This document shows, one piece after another, positions 27,681 through 37,834 of a DNA stretch of 64,000 nucleotides. Source of the DNA: an uncultured Alphaproteobacteria bacterium (GTDB taxonomy: Bacteria > Pseudomonadota > Alphaproteobacteria > SP197). Below the pieces are notes generated by a model. It was not told where the DNA came from and made no database searches. It worked only from the letters and a program-made list of their open reading frames with translations. Every line of letters starts with the position of its first letter. Within the stretch, counting starts at the first letter, position 1. Where the stretch lies: NCBI GenBank assembly GCA_958295695.1, contig OY282363.1, positions 1,555,403 through 1,619,402 on the forward strand. Direction: 5' to 3'. The position numbers and the translations under genes were made by a program.

Positions 27681-27977
27681 GTGCTGCTGATCGTCTGCCC
27701 CTGGTGCGGCGAACGCGAGCATTCCGAGTTTTCCTGCGGCGGGGAGGGCCACATCGCGCGTCCCGATCCGAGGACCGCGACCGACGAGGAGTGGGCGGAC
27801 TACCTCTTCATGCGCCAGAACCCGAAGGGCGTCCACCACGAGCGCTGGTTCCACGTCCACGGCTGCCGCCAGTGGTTCCACATGGCGCGCGACACGGTGA
27901 CCCACGAGATCCTGGCGGTCTACGGCATCGCGGAGAAGCCGCCGGCGCTCGACGGGAGCGGGGAGGGCGGCCGGTGA
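27681..27977 (+). CDS. soxD: sarcosine oxidase delta subunit
   Basis: 98-residue zinc-binding delta subunit. It has the N-terminal CPWCGERE (Cys6, Cys9) and HVHGCRQWF (His60, Cys62) elements and the DEEWADYLFMRQNPKG block typical of SoxD. It stabilises the alpha-beta complex. The stop overlaps the GTG start of soxA. Confidence 0.95.
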   Translation: MLLIVCPWCGEREHSEFSCGGEGHIARPDPRTATDEEWADYLFMRQNPKGVHHERWFHVHGCRQWFHMARDTVTHEILAVYGIAEKPPALDGSGEGGR

Positions 27978-30976
27978 GCCAGCCCTTCCGCAACGCGGAC
28001 GGCGGCCTCATCGACCGCGGCCGGAGCGTGGGCTTCACCTTCGACGGCCGGCGCTACACGGGCCACGGGGGCGACACGCTCGCCTCGGCGCTGCTGGCGA
28101 ACGGCGTGCGCCTCGTGGGCCGCAGCTTCAAGTATCACCGCCCGCGCGGCGTCGTCGCGGCCGGCGCCGAGGAGCCGAACGCGCTGGTGCAGCTCGGCGA
28201 GGGCGCGCGGACCGAGCCGAACACCCGCGCGACGCAGGTCGAGCTCTATGACGGACTGGTCGCCTGGAGCCAGAACCGCTGGCCCAGTGTCGGTTTCGAC
28301 ATCGGTGCCGCGAACGATCTGCTCTCGCGCGTCTTTCCGGCGGGCTTCTACTACAAGACGTTCATGTGGCCGCCCAGGGCCTGGATGTTCTACGAGCGCT
28401 TCATCCGCCGCGCGGCGGGCCTCGGCAGGGCCCCGGCGGAGCCCGACCCCGACACCTACGAAAAGCGCAGGGCGCACTGCGACGTGTTGGTGGTCGGCGG
28501 CGGCCCGGCCGGGCTCGCGGCGGCGCGCGCCGCCGGGGCCTCCGGCGCCCGAGTCATCCTCGCCGACGAGCAGGCCGCCTTCGGCGGAAGCCTGCTGGCC
28601 AGCCGCGCGACGGTCGACGGCGGTCCGGCGGCCGAATGGGTCGGCGCGGTTCTCGATGAGCTCCGGGCGATGCCGGAAGTCCGGCTGCTGCCGCGCACGA
28701 CCGTGGCCGGCTACTACGATCACAACTTCCTCGTCGCCGCCGAGCGGCTGACCGACCATCTGCCCCTCGCCGCGCGCGCCGGTCCGCGCCAGCGGGTCTG
28801 GAAGATCCGGGCCCGGCGGGTCGTGCTGGCCACGGGCGCTATCGAACGGCCGCTGGTCTTCGGCCAGAACGACAGGCCCGGCGTCATGCTGGCCGACGCC
28901 GCGCGCACCTATGTCAACCGCTATGGCGTCAGGCCCGGCAACCGCGCGGTGGTTTTCACCAATAACGACGGCGCCTATCGCGCGGCGACCGAGGCGGCCG
29001 ACGGCGGCGTCCACGTCGTCGCGATCGTGGATGTCCGCGCCACGCCGGAGGAAAGGCTGGCGCGCGAGGCGCGCGACCGGGGCGTCGAGGTGATGACGCG
29101 CAGCGTCGTCGCGGCGGCGAAGGGCGTGAAACAGGTGGCCGGCGTCGAGATCCGGGCGCTGTCCGACGACGGCGATTCCGCGGCCGGCGCGACGCGGCTC
29201 CTCGACTGCGACCTCGTCATGATGTCGGGCGGCTGGAACCCCACCGTCCACCTCGCTTCCCAGTCGGGCGCCGGGATGCGCTGGGACGAGACGATCGCCG
29301 CGTTCGCGCCCGGCGAACCGGCGCGGGCGCAGCGCGGCGCCGGCGCCTGCGTCGGCGCGTTCGCGCTGAACGCCTGTCTGGCGGATGGCGTTCGCGCGGG
29401 CGCGGAGGCGGCCACGGCCGCCGGATTCCCGGTCGAGCCTCCGGCCCCGCCGGTGGCCGCGGACGGGGACGACGGCGAGCTCCGTCTGGAGCCGATCTGG
29501 GCCGTGCCGGCCGCCCGCAAGGGCGTCAAGCGCTTCCACGACTTCCAGAACGACGTCACCGCCGCCGACGTGGCGCTCGCGCACCGCGAGAACTACGCCT
29601 CGGTCGAGCACTTCAAGCGCTACACGACAACGGGCATGGGCACCGACCAGGGCAAGACCTCGAACGTCAACGGCCTGGCTATCCTCGCCGGGTTGCGCGG
29701 CGAACCGGTTCCGCAAGTCGGCCACACCACGTTCCGGCCGTTCTACACGCCCGTGACCATCGGCGCGTTGGCGGGCATCGACACCGGGCCCGAACTGCTC
29801 GATCCCGTGCGCAAGACGCCGATGCACGCCTGGCACGAGACCCATGGCGCCCATTTCGAGGACGTCGGCGCCTGGAAACGGCCCTACTGCTACCGACGCG
29901 ATGGCGAGACGGTGGAGCAGGCGGTCGAGCGCGAGACGGCGGCGGTCCGGGCCTCGGTCGGCATTCTCGATGCGTCGACCCTCGGCAAGATCGACATCCA
30001 GGGGCCGGACGCCGCGGCGTTCCTCGACCGCGTCTACACCAACACCTTCTCCACCCTGAAGGTGGGCGCGTGCCGCTACGGCCTGATGTGCGGGGACGAC
30101 GGCATGGTCTTCGACGACGGCGTCACCGCGCGCATCGGCGAGAGCCGGTTCCTGATGAGCACGACGACGGGAGGCGCGGCCAACGTGCTGAACTGGCTCG
30201 AGGAATGGCTCCAGACCGAGTGGACCGACCTCGAGGTCTACTGCGTGTCGGTCACCACCCAGTGGGCGGCCATCGCCGTCGCCGGACCCAACAGCCGGCG
30301 GCTGCTTTCCGAGCTCACCGATGTCGATCTCTCCAGGGAAGCCTTCCCGTTCATGTCCTGGCGGGACGGCGAGGTCGCCGGCGTCGAGAGCCGCATCTTC
30401 CGCGTCAGCTTCTCCGGCGAGACGGGCTACGAGGTGCAGGCGCCGTCGAGCTATGCGCTGGCCATGTGGAACGCGATCGTCACGGCGGGCGAAAAGTACG
30501 GCATCACGCCCTACGGCACGGAGGCCATGCACGTTCTTCGCGCCGAAAAGGGGTTCGTCATTGTCGGCCAGGACACGGACGGCACCACCACGCCGCACGA
30601 TCTCGGCATGAGCTGGATCGTCTCCAAGAAAAAGGACGACTTCCTCGGCATGCGCGGCCTCCGCCGGCCCGACACCCTGCGCGAGGACCGCAAGCAACTC
30701 GTCGGCCTCCTGACCGAGGACCCCGGGGAAGTGATTCCCGAAGGCGCCCACATCTCGCCCGAACCGGCCGCTCCGCCGCCGACGCCGATGGAGGGCTGGG
30801 TGTCGTCGAGTTACTGGAGCCCGAACTGCGGCCATTCGATCGCGCTGGCGCTGCTCGAGCGGGGCCGCGAGCGGATGGGCGAGCGGGTCGCCATTCCGCT
30901 GGAGAACGGGATCGTGCGGGCGAGGGTGGTGAAGCCGGTCTTCTTCGATGAGGACGGGAAGCGTCTCCGTGGCTGA
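27974..30976 (+). CDS. soxA: sarcosine oxidase alpha subunit
   Basis: 1000-residue alpha subunit. An N-terminal ferredoxin-like segment (GHGGDTLASALLANG, about residues 30-44) is followed by a dinucleotide-binding domain with GGGPAG at about 175-180 and a C-terminal GcvT-like folate domain from about residue 600, which captures formaldehyde as CH2-H4folate. The GTG start overlaps the soxD stop (GTGA), which rules out longer in-frame extensions through soxD. Size fits the family. Confidence 0.95.
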   Translation: MSQPFRNADGGLIDRGRSVGFTFDGRRYTGHGGDTLASALLANGVRLVGRSFKYHRPRGVVAAGAEEPNALVQLGEGARTEPNTRATQVELYDGLVAWSQNRWPSVGFDIGAANDLLSRVFPAGFYYKTFMWPPRAWMFYERFIRRAAGLGRAPAEPDPDTYEKRRAHCDVLVVGGGPAGLAAARAAGASGARVILADEQAAFGGSLLASRATVDGGPAAEWVGAVLDELRAMPEVRLLPRTTVAGYYDHNFLVAAERLTDHLPLAARAGPRQRVWKIRARRVVLATGAIERPLVFGQNDRPGVMLADAARTYVNRYGVRPGNRAVVFTNNDGAYRAATEAADGGVHVVAIVDVRATPEERLAREARDRGVEVMTRSVVAAAKGVKQVAGVEIRALSDDGDSAAGATRLLDCDLVMMSGGWNPTVHLASQSGAGMRWDETIAAFAPGEPARAQRGAGACVGAFALNACLADGVRAGAEAATAAGFPVEPPAPPVAADGDDGELRLEPIWAVPAARKGVKRFHDFQNDVTAADVALAHRENYASVEHFKRYTTTGMGTDQGKTSNVNGLAILAGLRGEPVPQVGHTTFRPFYTPVTIGALAGIDTGPELLDPVRKTPMHAWHETHGAHFEDVGAWKRPYCYRRDGETVEQAVERETAAVRASVGILDASTLGKIDIQGPDAAAFLDRVYTNTFSTLKVGACRYGLMCGDDGMVFDDGVTARIGESRFLMSTTTGGAANVLNWLEEWLQTEWTDLEVYCVSVTTQWAAIAVAGPNSRRLLSELTDVDLSREAFPFMSWRDGEVAGVESRIFRVSFSGETGYEVQAPSSYALAMWNAIVTAGEKYGITPYGTEAMHVLRAEKGFVIVGQDTDGTTTPHDLGMSWIVSKKKDDFLGMRGLRRPDTLREDRKQLVGLLTEDPGEVIPEGAHISPEPAAPPPTPMEGWVSSSYWSPNCGHSIALALLERGRERMGERVAIPLENGIVRARVVKPVFFDEDGKRLRG

Positions 30977-31604
30977 GTCCTATCTCAGGCAGAGCCCTCT
31001 GGCGCACCGCGGGCTCGAGTCGCGGGCCGACGGCGACGCGGACGCCGCGGCCCTGGTGCTGACCGAGCGGCGCTTCCTCGCCAAGGTCAATGTCCGCGGC
31101 AAGACCGACCCCGCCGCCGTGAAACGGGCGACTGGCGTGGCGTTGCCGGCAGAACCCAACACGGCGGACGGCGGCAACAACCTCCACGCCCTCTGGCTCG
31201 GTCCCGCCGAATGGCTGATCGTCGGTCCGCCCGGCGCGGAGAAGGCGGTCGAGGCCTGCCTCGTCGAGGCGCTGTCGGGCGCCAGCGCCGCCGTCGTCGA
31301 CGTGACCGAAGGCCGTTCGACCATCCGTGTTTCGGGCCCGATGGCGCGCGACGCGATCGCGATGGGTTGTCCGCTCGATCTTCATCCGCGCGTCTTCGGC
31401 GCCGGGCGATGCGCCCAGAGCTTCATCGGTCGCGGCCCGGTCGTCCTTCACCAGGTCGACGACGGCGGCGTGTTCGATATCCATGTCGAACGCAGCCAGG
31501 CCGATTACCTCTGGGCGTGGTTCGAGACCGCCGGCGCGCCCTACGGCGTCGCCGTCGTGCTGGAACCCGCGACTCCAAACTGGCGCCGGCCGCGCAGGCG
31601 CTGA
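30969..31604 (+). CDS. soxG: sarcosine oxidase gamma subunit
   Basis: 211-residue gamma subunit, GcvT/folate-domain-like, completing soxBDAG. YLRQSPLAHRGLESR and LGPAEWLIVGPPG are family features. I prefer the GTG at 30969 inside the soxA 3' end because family proteins start shortly before the SPLAH motif; an ATG at 30948 would add seven residues. Confidence 0.9.
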   Translation: MAESYLRQSPLAHRGLESRADGDADAAALVLTERRFLAKVNVRGKTDPAAVKRATGVALPAEPNTADGGNNLHALWLGPAEWLIVGPPGAEKAVEACLVEALSGASAAVVDVTEGRSTIRVSGPMARDAIAMGCPLDLHPRVFGAGRCAQSFIGRGPVVLHQVDDGGVFDIHVERSQADYLWAWFETAGAPYGVAVVLEPATPNWRRPRRR

Positions 31605-31608
31605 GCGG

Positions 31609-31743
31609 TCCCGTCCTCCCCTTCGGCAAGCTCGGGACAGACTCTCGATACGGCGCTTCGCGCCGCCTCGGTACGAGGGATTTCCTGTTCTCCCGTCCTA
31701 CCCCTCCCTCACCCCGGGTAGCCCACCGAAAGCGGGCGTATCG
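31609..31743 (-). repeat. dispersed intergenic repeat, copy B (inverted)
   Basis: Reverse-oriented relative of the 2710 and 45805 copies. The conserved block containing CTTCGGCAAGCTCGGGACAG and CTCGATACGGCGC starts near 31621, and the outer GGGCGTATCG lies at 31734-31743. It fills the gap between the convergent soxG and MttB-family genes. Confidence 0.7.
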
Positions 31744-31840
31744 AAGGGGGCCGGCTCCAACGATCCTGGCGGGCAGGATATCCAGGCCCGGAGCGGCTCC
31801 GGCCGCGCCCAATACGACGGGGCGCGCGGGAGCCTCGCGT

Positions 31841-33409
31841 TCAAGTAAAGGCGTCGGGCGTCGAATCCTTTTTCCTGGCGATGAACTCGAGGAGCGCCTC
31901 GTCCGCGCCGGGGTCGATGGCGGGCGCCTCGTACTCGGCCAGCATCTCCTTCCAGAGCTTGTTCGCGCGCTTGGCGGCGTCGAGCGAGCCTTCGGCCTCC
32001 CATTGCTCGAAGCTGTTGTTGTCGGCGATGGTCGAGCGGTAGAAGGCGGCCTCGAAGTTGGCCTGGGTGTGGGCGCAGCCCAGGAAATGGGAGCCGGGGC
32101 CGACCTCGCGGATGGCGTCCATCGCCTGGCCGTTCTCGGAGAGGTCGACGCCCCCCGCGAGCACCTGCATCATGCCGATCTGGTCGGCGTCCATGACGAA
32201 CTTCTCGTAGCCCGAGGCGAGCCCGCCCTCGAGCCAGCCCGCGGCGTGCAGCACGAAGTTCACGCCGCCCAGGAGCGTCGGCAGAATTGTCTGCGCGCTT
32301 TCGAAGGCCGCCTGGGCGTCGGGGACCTTGGAGCCGCAGAGCGAGCCGCCCGACCGGAACGGCACGCCGACCCGGCGCGCGAGCTGGGCCGAGGCGAACA
32401 GCACCAGCGCCGGCTCGGGCGTGCCGAAGGTCGGCGCGCCCGACTGCATCGAGATCGAGCTCCCGAAGGTGCCGAAGACCACGGGCGCGCCCTTGCGGAC
32501 GAGCTGGGTCGTCGCCATGCCGACCAGCGCCTCGGCGAAGAGCTGGGCCACGGTGCCGGCGACCGTCACGGGGCTCATCGCGCCCGCCAGGATGAAGGGC
32601 GAGACGACGCAGGCCTGGCCCGCCGCCGCATAGACCTTCATGGCGCCGAGCATGGTGCCGTCGAAGGCCATGGGCGAGTTGGCGTTGATCAGGTTGACGA
32701 TGCAGCAGTTGTTCTCGACCGTCTCCGCGCCGAGCGCGATCTTCGCCATGTCGACCGTGTCCCGGGCCCGCTCCGCCGCGGTGACCGAGCCCATGAACGG
32801 CTTGTCGCTGTAGCGCAGGTGGGCATAGACCATGTCGAGGTGGCGCTTGTTGACCGGCACGTCGACAGGCTCGCACACCGTGCCGCCCGAGTGGTGCATC
32901 GCGGGCGTCATGTAGGCCAGCTTCACGAAGTTGCGGAAATCCTCGATCGTCGCGTAGCGGCGGCCTTCGTCGAGGTTGCGGATGAAGGGCGGCCCGTAGA
33001 CCGGCGCGAAGACCGTCGCGCCGTCGCCGATCTTCACGGCGCGCTCGGGATTGCGGGCCACCTGCATGAAGTGGCCGGGGGCCGTCTTCAGGAGCGCGCG
33101 GGCCAGTCCGCGCGGCACGTGCAGCGTCTCGCCGTCCTTGCCGATATCGGCGCCGGCGTCCTTCCACATCGCCAGGACCTCGGGGTCGTCCTTGATGGCG
33201 ACGCCGACCTCTTCCATGATGGTCTCGGCGTTGTCCTCGATGATCTCCAAGCCTTCCTCGGACAGCACCTCGAAGACCGGGACCTTGCGCTGGATGTAGG
33301 GCAGGGGCGTCGTGTCGAAACGCTGGCCGCGCTGGGCCCTGCGCGCCCCGCTGCCGCCCCGCTCGCCCCGTCCGCGCCGGCCCCTGCGACCGTCCCGATC
33401 GTTGCTCAT
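31841..33409 (-). CDS. MttB-family quaternary-amine methyltransferase (subfamily a)
   Basis: 522-residue non-pyrrolysine MttB homologue, close to the one at 17456: RNPERAVKIG, AYMTPAMHHSGGTVCEPVDVP, RYSDKPFMG, SMQSGAPTFGTPE and IREVGPGSHFLGCAHTQ. The N-terminus is a Gly/Arg-rich low-complexity tail. It should methylate the corrinoid protein from a quaternary amine. It has no private corrinoid gene and would have to share the carrier at 16486. It is convergent with the sarcosine oxidase operon. Confidence 0.88.
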   Translation of the reverse strand: MSNDRDGRRGRRGRGERGGSGARRAQRGQRFDTTPLPYIQRKVPVFEVLSEEGLEIIEDNAETIMEEVGVAIKDDPEVLAMWKDAGADIGKDGETLHVPRGLARALLKTAPGHFMQVARNPERAVKIGDGATVFAPVYGPPFIRNLDEGRRYATIEDFRNFVKLAYMTPAMHHSGGTVCEPVDVPVNKRHLDMVYAHLRYSDKPFMGSVTAAERARDTVDMAKIALGAETVENNCCIVNLINANSPMAFDGTMLGAMKVYAAAGQACVVSPFILAGAMSPVTVAGTVAQLFAEALVGMATTQLVRKGAPVVFGTFGSSISMQSGAPTFGTPEPALVLFASAQLARRVGVPFRSGGSLCGSKVPDAQAAFESAQTILPTLLGGVNFVLHAAGWLEGGLASGYEKFVMDADQIGMMQVLAGGVDLSENGQAMDAIREVGPGSHFLGCAHTQANFEAAFYRSTIADNNSFEQWEAEGSLDAAKRANKLWKEMLAEYEAPAIDPGADEALLEFIARKKDSTPDAFT

Positions 33410-33629
33410 CGAAAACTCCCGCCTTTCCGGGCTGGGTGGCCGCTTATGGCACGCGGGCGGGAGCCGCATCGGCCAGATTGCGTCGCGGGCGCCGGGCCGC
33501 CCGTCGCCTCCGGTCGAATCCACCGGCGCGCCATGGGTCGGCCTCGCTGCGACGGAGGCTCCGGGAAACTCCACGCCGGGGGTGGAAAGGCCGCGCCCCG
33601 CCAATGGGGGAGTCGCGCCGCGTTCCGCT

Positions 33630-34691
33630 CTATCCCAAGAGCTCCTCGTCCTGCCGGCGGCGCAGCTCTTCCATCTCCGTGAAATGCCGCGGCCCGATCT
33701 CCAGGGTCCGGATGGCGCGCTCGATGTCGCTCGCCGCCTCGCGCAGGGCCGCGGTCGCCGTCTCCCGGTCGGCGTCCAGGGTCAGATCCGCCAGCAGCCG
33801 GCTCAGCTTCTCGCGGCCGAGCCAGGCCGTGTGGCGCGCGAACTCCGCATAGGCGTGCCGCGTCTCGGGATGGTCCTCGATCCATCCGTAGGGGCCTTCC
33901 GGCGTGACGAAGAAGGTGCGCGTCGGATCGGGCCTGGTCACGTCGAGCGAGACATAGGCGTTGACCAGGCTGACCCGCTCGGCCCGCCGGCGCAGCGGCG
34001 TCGCGCGGTGATAGACTGCGCTCCCCTGCATGAAGCAGGCATGACCGGCCCCCGGGAAACGCGGCGTCGCGATGCGGTCGTCGGGGATCGCCTCGCCCCG
34101 AGAGACGATGGCGTGGCCCTCCTCGCGGGTTCCCAGGAAGTACTGGAAATCGCCGCCGTCGCAGTCCGCCGGGTCGTGGCACATCAGCACGTAGTCGAAG
34201 CCGACGAAGTCGTGGTGCCATGCATCGACGGGTTTGGCGAGGTCCTCGGGCGCGAAGTTCATGTGGCCCTGCTGGTAGACCATCGTGTGCGGCGCCAGGG
34301 GCGTGCCGAACAGGTCGCTCGCGAAGTCGGTCACCTCGTCGCAACGGCAGAGGTCGCGGACGAACTTCGAGAGGAACACGGTGCCGCGCAGGAAGCCCGT
34401 GGCCCGGTGGCCGTCCGGCGCTTGGCGGACATGGGGCCGCAGCAGGCCGATGGTGTCCCGGAGCGCCGCGACGCCCTCGTCCGAGAGGACGCGGGCCGGC
34501 GAAAACATGGCGATTTCGGAAGCTTGCCCGTCGATGAAACGGTCGTCGTAGCCGAGGTCGGCCAAGGTCCGGCTTCGCTCGGGCCGTTCGAGTTGGAGAT
34601 GGCGCACGGGATCGAATTCGGGTTCGCCCTCGATCCAGCGATAGGGTTCGGGCTGGTCGGGAAAGACATCGGCAACAGACGGGTGCGGCAT
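33630..34691 (-). CDS. phytanoyl-CoA dioxygenase (PhyH)-like Fe(II)/2-oxoglutarate oxygenase
   Basis: 353-residue double-stranded beta-helix oxygenase. The iron triad is visible as His159-x-Asp161 in WHHDF and His228 in AVYHRATPL; Arg239 in RAERV is the likely 2-oxoglutarate anchor. It should hydroxylate a small organic substrate with O2 and 2-oxoglutarate. Substrate is unknown. It is divergent from a glutathione S-transferase gene over about 75 bases. Confidence 0.75.
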   Translation of the reverse strand: MPHPSVADVFPDQPEPYRWIEGEPEFDPVRHLQLERPERSRTLADLGYDDRFIDGQASEIAMFSPARVLSDEGVAALRDTIGLLRPHVRQAPDGHRATGFLRGTVFLSKFVRDLCRCDEVTDFASDLFGTPLAPHTMVYQQGHMNFAPEDLAKPVDAWHHDFVGFDYVLMCHDPADCDGGDFQYFLGTREEGHAIVSRGEAIPDDRIATPRFPGAGHACFMQGSAVYHRATPLRRRAERVSLVNAYVSLDVTRPDPTRTFFVTPEGPYGWIEDHPETRHAYAEFARHTAWLGREKLSRLLADLTLDADRETATAALREAASDIERAIRTLEIGPRHFTEMEELRRRQDEELLG

Positions 34692-34765
34692 GGTTCGCTC
34701 CTTGTCGCCGTGGGCCACGTGTCCATACTGGGCGGGGCCCGCCATGGGAGCAAGGAGGGAACGCC

Positions 34766-35383
34766 ATGTACCGTCTTTTCTACGCCGAGCGCTCGGCCGC
34801 CTACAGCACACGCATCATCCTGGAGGAGATCGGCGCCGCCTACGACACGGTCGAGACGGGCATCGCGCCCGGCGGGCCGCGCCATCCCGAGCTGATGCGG
34901 CTCAACCCCAACGGCTGGGTGCCCGTGCTGATCGACGGCGACGTCGCCTTGAACGAAGCGTCGGCGATTTCGATCTACCTCGCCGACAAGCATCCGGAAT
35001 GCGGTCTGGCGCCGGCGGCCGGCGACCCCGCCCGCGGGCCGTTCCTGTCGTGGATGGTCTACCTTTCGAACACGCTCCAGATCGCTTACCAGCTCACCTA
35101 CTACCCCTACCGCTATTGCGACGGCGAGGACCATTACGAGAGCCTCAGGCGTCGGTCCTGCGAGCGGTTGCGGGAGATCTGGGGCCTGATCGACGCGGCG
35201 CTCGAAGGCAGGACATGGTTCGTGGGCGAACGGTTCGGCGCCGCCGACATCCATCTTCACATGCTGACGACCTGGCTGAGCCCGGAGCGGGGCCATCCCA
35301 CGATGGACGAGTTTCCCAACGCCCGGCGCATCGCCTCCGCCGTCGCCGAACGGCCGACCGTGAGGATGGTGCACGGCCTTTAG
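34766..35383 (+). CDS. glutathione S-transferase
   Basis: 205-residue soluble GST. The N-terminal thioredoxin-like domain contains NPNGWVPVLIDGD with the cis-Pro and ALNEASAISIYL with the glutathione-contacting Glu-Ala/Ser pair. The C-terminal helical domain ends FGAADIHLHM, the conserved N-capping region. Presumably detoxification or a glutathione-dependent catabolic step. The 3' end overlaps the convergent molybdenum hydroxylase gene by four bases. Confidence 0.88.
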   Translation: MYRLFYAERSAAYSTRIILEEIGAAYDTVETGIAPGGPRHPELMRLNPNGWVPVLIDGDVALNEASAISIYLADKHPECGLAPAAGDPARGPFLSWMVYLSNTLQIAYQLTYYPYRYCDGEDHYESLRRRSCERLREIWGLIDAALEGRTWFVGERFGAADIHLHMLTTWLSPERGHPTMDEFPNARRIASAVAERPTVRMVHGL

Positions 35384-37710
35384 GCGGCGTTCCCGATCGC
35401 GCGCCACACCGTCTGGGGAGTCGCGGGCATGTCGAGGTCCGTCACGCCGGCGGGCCGCAAGGCGTTGAGCAGGGCGTGCACGATGACAGGCGGGGCGCCG
35501 GTGGTGGGGAGTTCGCCCGCGCCCTTCACGCCGAGCCGGTTGGTGACGCAGAGGTCGGGCCGGTCGACGGTCTCGAAGGCGGGGAGGTCGTCGGCGCGCG
35601 GCATGGCGTAGTCCATGAAGCTGCCGCTCAGCAACTGGCCGGAGGCGGGATCGTAGACGACGCGCTCCATCATCGCCTGGCCGACGCCTTGGGCCAGGGC
35701 GCCGTGGACCTGGCCCGCGAGCAGCAGCGGGTTGACGACCCGGCCGAAATCGTTGACCGCCGTGTAGCGCTCCAGCGTCCAGCGTCCGGTCTCCGGGTCG
35801 ACCTCGACCTCGGCGACATGGCAGCCGTTGGGAAAGGTTCCGGTCTCGGGCGTGTGGAAAGCCTGGTCTTCCAGCCCCGGCTCGAGGTCGGAGCCAGCGA
35901 AGTTCGGCGCGACATAGGCCGCGCGCGCGACCGCGTCCCAATCCATGCGGCGGTCCGTGCCCGCGATGGCGAAGACGCCGTCGGCGAACTCCACGTCGCC
36001 GACCGAGGCTTCCATGAGGTGCGCGGCGATCTTCCGCGCCTTGCCGACGACCTTGTCCGCGGCCATGACGATCGCGACCCCGGCCATCGCCGTGGAGCGC
36101 GAGCCGTAGGTGCCGCGGCCGCAGGGAACCCGGTCGGTGTCGCCGAAGACGATCTCGACCCGGTCGGCGGGCAGGCCCAGCCTGTCGCCGGCGATCTGCG
36201 CGAAGACCGTGGCGTGGCCCTGGCCGTGGCTGTGGACGCCGACCGAGACCACCGCGGAGCCGCCGGGGTGGAACCTGACGTGGGCGGCCTCGAAGTCGCC
36301 CGGCCCGGGCATGGCCGCGCTCTCGGTGAAGGCGGCGAAGCCCAGCCCGCGCATCGCCCCGCGGGCCTCGGAGGCTTTCCTCCGGTCCGCGAAACCCGCC
36401 CGGTCCGCGGCCTCCAGCGCGGCCTCCATGACGCCCGCGAAATCGCCGCTGTCGTACGTCAGGCCGGTCGGGGTGGCGTACGGCATGGCGTGGCGCGGAG
36501 GCATGTTGCGGCGTCGCAGCTCCTCGGGCGCCACGCCGGTCCGGCGGGCGGCGGCGTCCATCAGGCGCTCCATCAGATAGACCGCCTCGGGCCGTCCCGC
36601 TCCCCGGTACGGCGCCGTGGGCGACGTGTTCGTCAGTACGCCATGGATCTCCACGTCCAGGCAGGGCAGGCGATAGACGTTGGGAATCGACGGAGCGTAA
36701 AGCACGACCGGCAGGGCTGGACCGAAACCCGTGGTGTAGGCGCCGAGGTCGGCGCGGGTGAGGACCTTGAGGCCCAGAAGCCTGCCCTCGGCGTCGAGCG
36801 CGAGGGTGGCCTCGGTGTCCTGGCCGCGACCGTGGGTGTCGCCGGCCATGGCTTCGTGCCGCATGGCGGTCCACCGGACGGGTCTGCCCAACCGGCGCGC
36901 GGCCAGGCACAGCGCGACCTCCTCGCCATAGGGCGAGGTGCGCATGCCGAAGCCGCCGCCCATGTCCTCCGAGACGACCGCGATGCTCCGCTCCGGCAGT
37001 CCGGTCAGCTCCGCCAGCGCGCTGCGGAGCAGGTGGGGCGCCTGGTTGCCCATCACGAGGCGCAGCCTGCCGTCCGGCTCCGGGATGGCCAGCGCGCAGC
37101 GCGGCTCCATGGCGTTCGCCATGATCCGGTTGTTGACGAGCCTCAGGGCGATCCGGTGGGCGGCCCCGGCCAGCGCCCGCGCGACGGCCTCGCCGTCGCC
37201 GTCGCGCCAGCGGTAGGCGATGTTGTCCGGGCAGGCGGCCCAGAGCGGCGTGGCGCCCGGCGCCAGCGCCGCGCTCATCGTTCCCGCGGCGGGAAGCGGG
37301 TCGATCTCGACGACGATCCTCTCGGCGGCGTCGCGCGCCTGGGGTTCGGTCCGCGCCACGACCAGCGCCAGGAGGTCCCCCACCATGCGGACCTTGTCAC
37401 GGCAGAGCGCTGGGCGGGCCAGATCGGGGACCGGCTTGCCGTCCCGGTCGCTCAGGCCGACCTCCGAACCGATGGCGGGCGCGCCGCGGTCGCGGATGTT
37501 GTCCGCGGTGAAGACGGCCAGGACGCCCGGCATGGCTTCGGCCGCCGCGGTGTCGAGAGACCGGATGACGCCGTGGGCGACATCGCTCCGCCGGAAGACG
37601 CCGGCCAGCTCCCCGCTCGCCGGAACGTCGCCGCTGTAGCGGCCGCGCCCCGTCAGGAGCCGCCTGTCCTCCTTGCGCCTGAGCGGCGCGCCGATGCCGT
37701 CGGATCTCAT
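35380..37710 (-). CDS. molybdenum hydroxylase large subunit (xanthine dehydrogenase family)
   Basis: 776-residue molybdopterin-binding subunit. It shows the family start GAPLRRKEDRRLLTGRGRY, the Moco loop EDMGGGFGMR, the active-site loop PYRGAGRPEA and the C-terminal GAGELPTTGAPP containing the catalytic Glu. PYRGAGRPE is the form II pattern, not the CO dehydrogenase VAYRCSFR. These enzymes hydroxylate aldehydes or N-heterocycles. No FAD or 2Fe-2S subunit genes are adjacent, so the partners must be elsewhere or absent. Confidence 0.88.
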   Translation of the reverse strand: MRSDGIGAPLRRKEDRRLLTGRGRYSGDVPASGELAGVFRRSDVAHGVIRSLDTAAAEAMPGVLAVFTADNIRDRGAPAIGSEVGLSDRDGKPVPDLARPALCRDKVRMVGDLLALVVARTEPQARDAAERIVVEIDPLPAAGTMSAALAPGATPLWAACPDNIAYRWRDGDGEAVARALAGAAHRIALRLVNNRIMANAMEPRCALAIPEPDGRLRLVMGNQAPHLLRSALAELTGLPERSIAVVSEDMGGGFGMRTSPYGEEVALCLAARRLGRPVRWTAMRHEAMAGDTHGRGQDTEATLALDAEGRLLGLKVLTRADLGAYTTGFGPALPVVLYAPSIPNVYRLPCLDVEIHGVLTNTSPTAPYRGAGRPEAVYLMERLMDAAARRTGVAPEELRRRNMPPRHAMPYATPTGLTYDSGDFAGVMEAALEAADRAGFADRRKASEARGAMRGLGFAAFTESAAMPGPGDFEAAHVRFHPGGSAVVSVGVHSHGQGHATVFAQIAGDRLGLPADRVEIVFGDTDRVPCGRGTYGSRSTAMAGVAIVMAADKVVGKARKIAAHLMEASVGDVEFADGVFAIAGTDRRMDWDAVARAAYVAPNFAGSDLEPGLEDQAFHTPETGTFPNGCHVAEVEVDPETGRWTLERYTAVNDFGRVVNPLLLAGQVHGALAQGVGQAMMERVVYDPASGQLLSGSFMDYAMPRADDLPAFETVDRPDLCVTNRLGVKGAGELPTTGAPPVIVHALLNALRPAGVTDLDMPATPQTVWRAIGNAA

Positions 37711-37834
37711 CCGGCCACCTTACGGCGTCGCGCCGCGGTCCGGTAGCGCCATCCCCCACGCTTGTTCTAGGCGCCGGAATGACCATGTGCAAGGAGGCCC
37801 CGCGCCGTCACTCCCCGAGGACGAGGACACCGCG

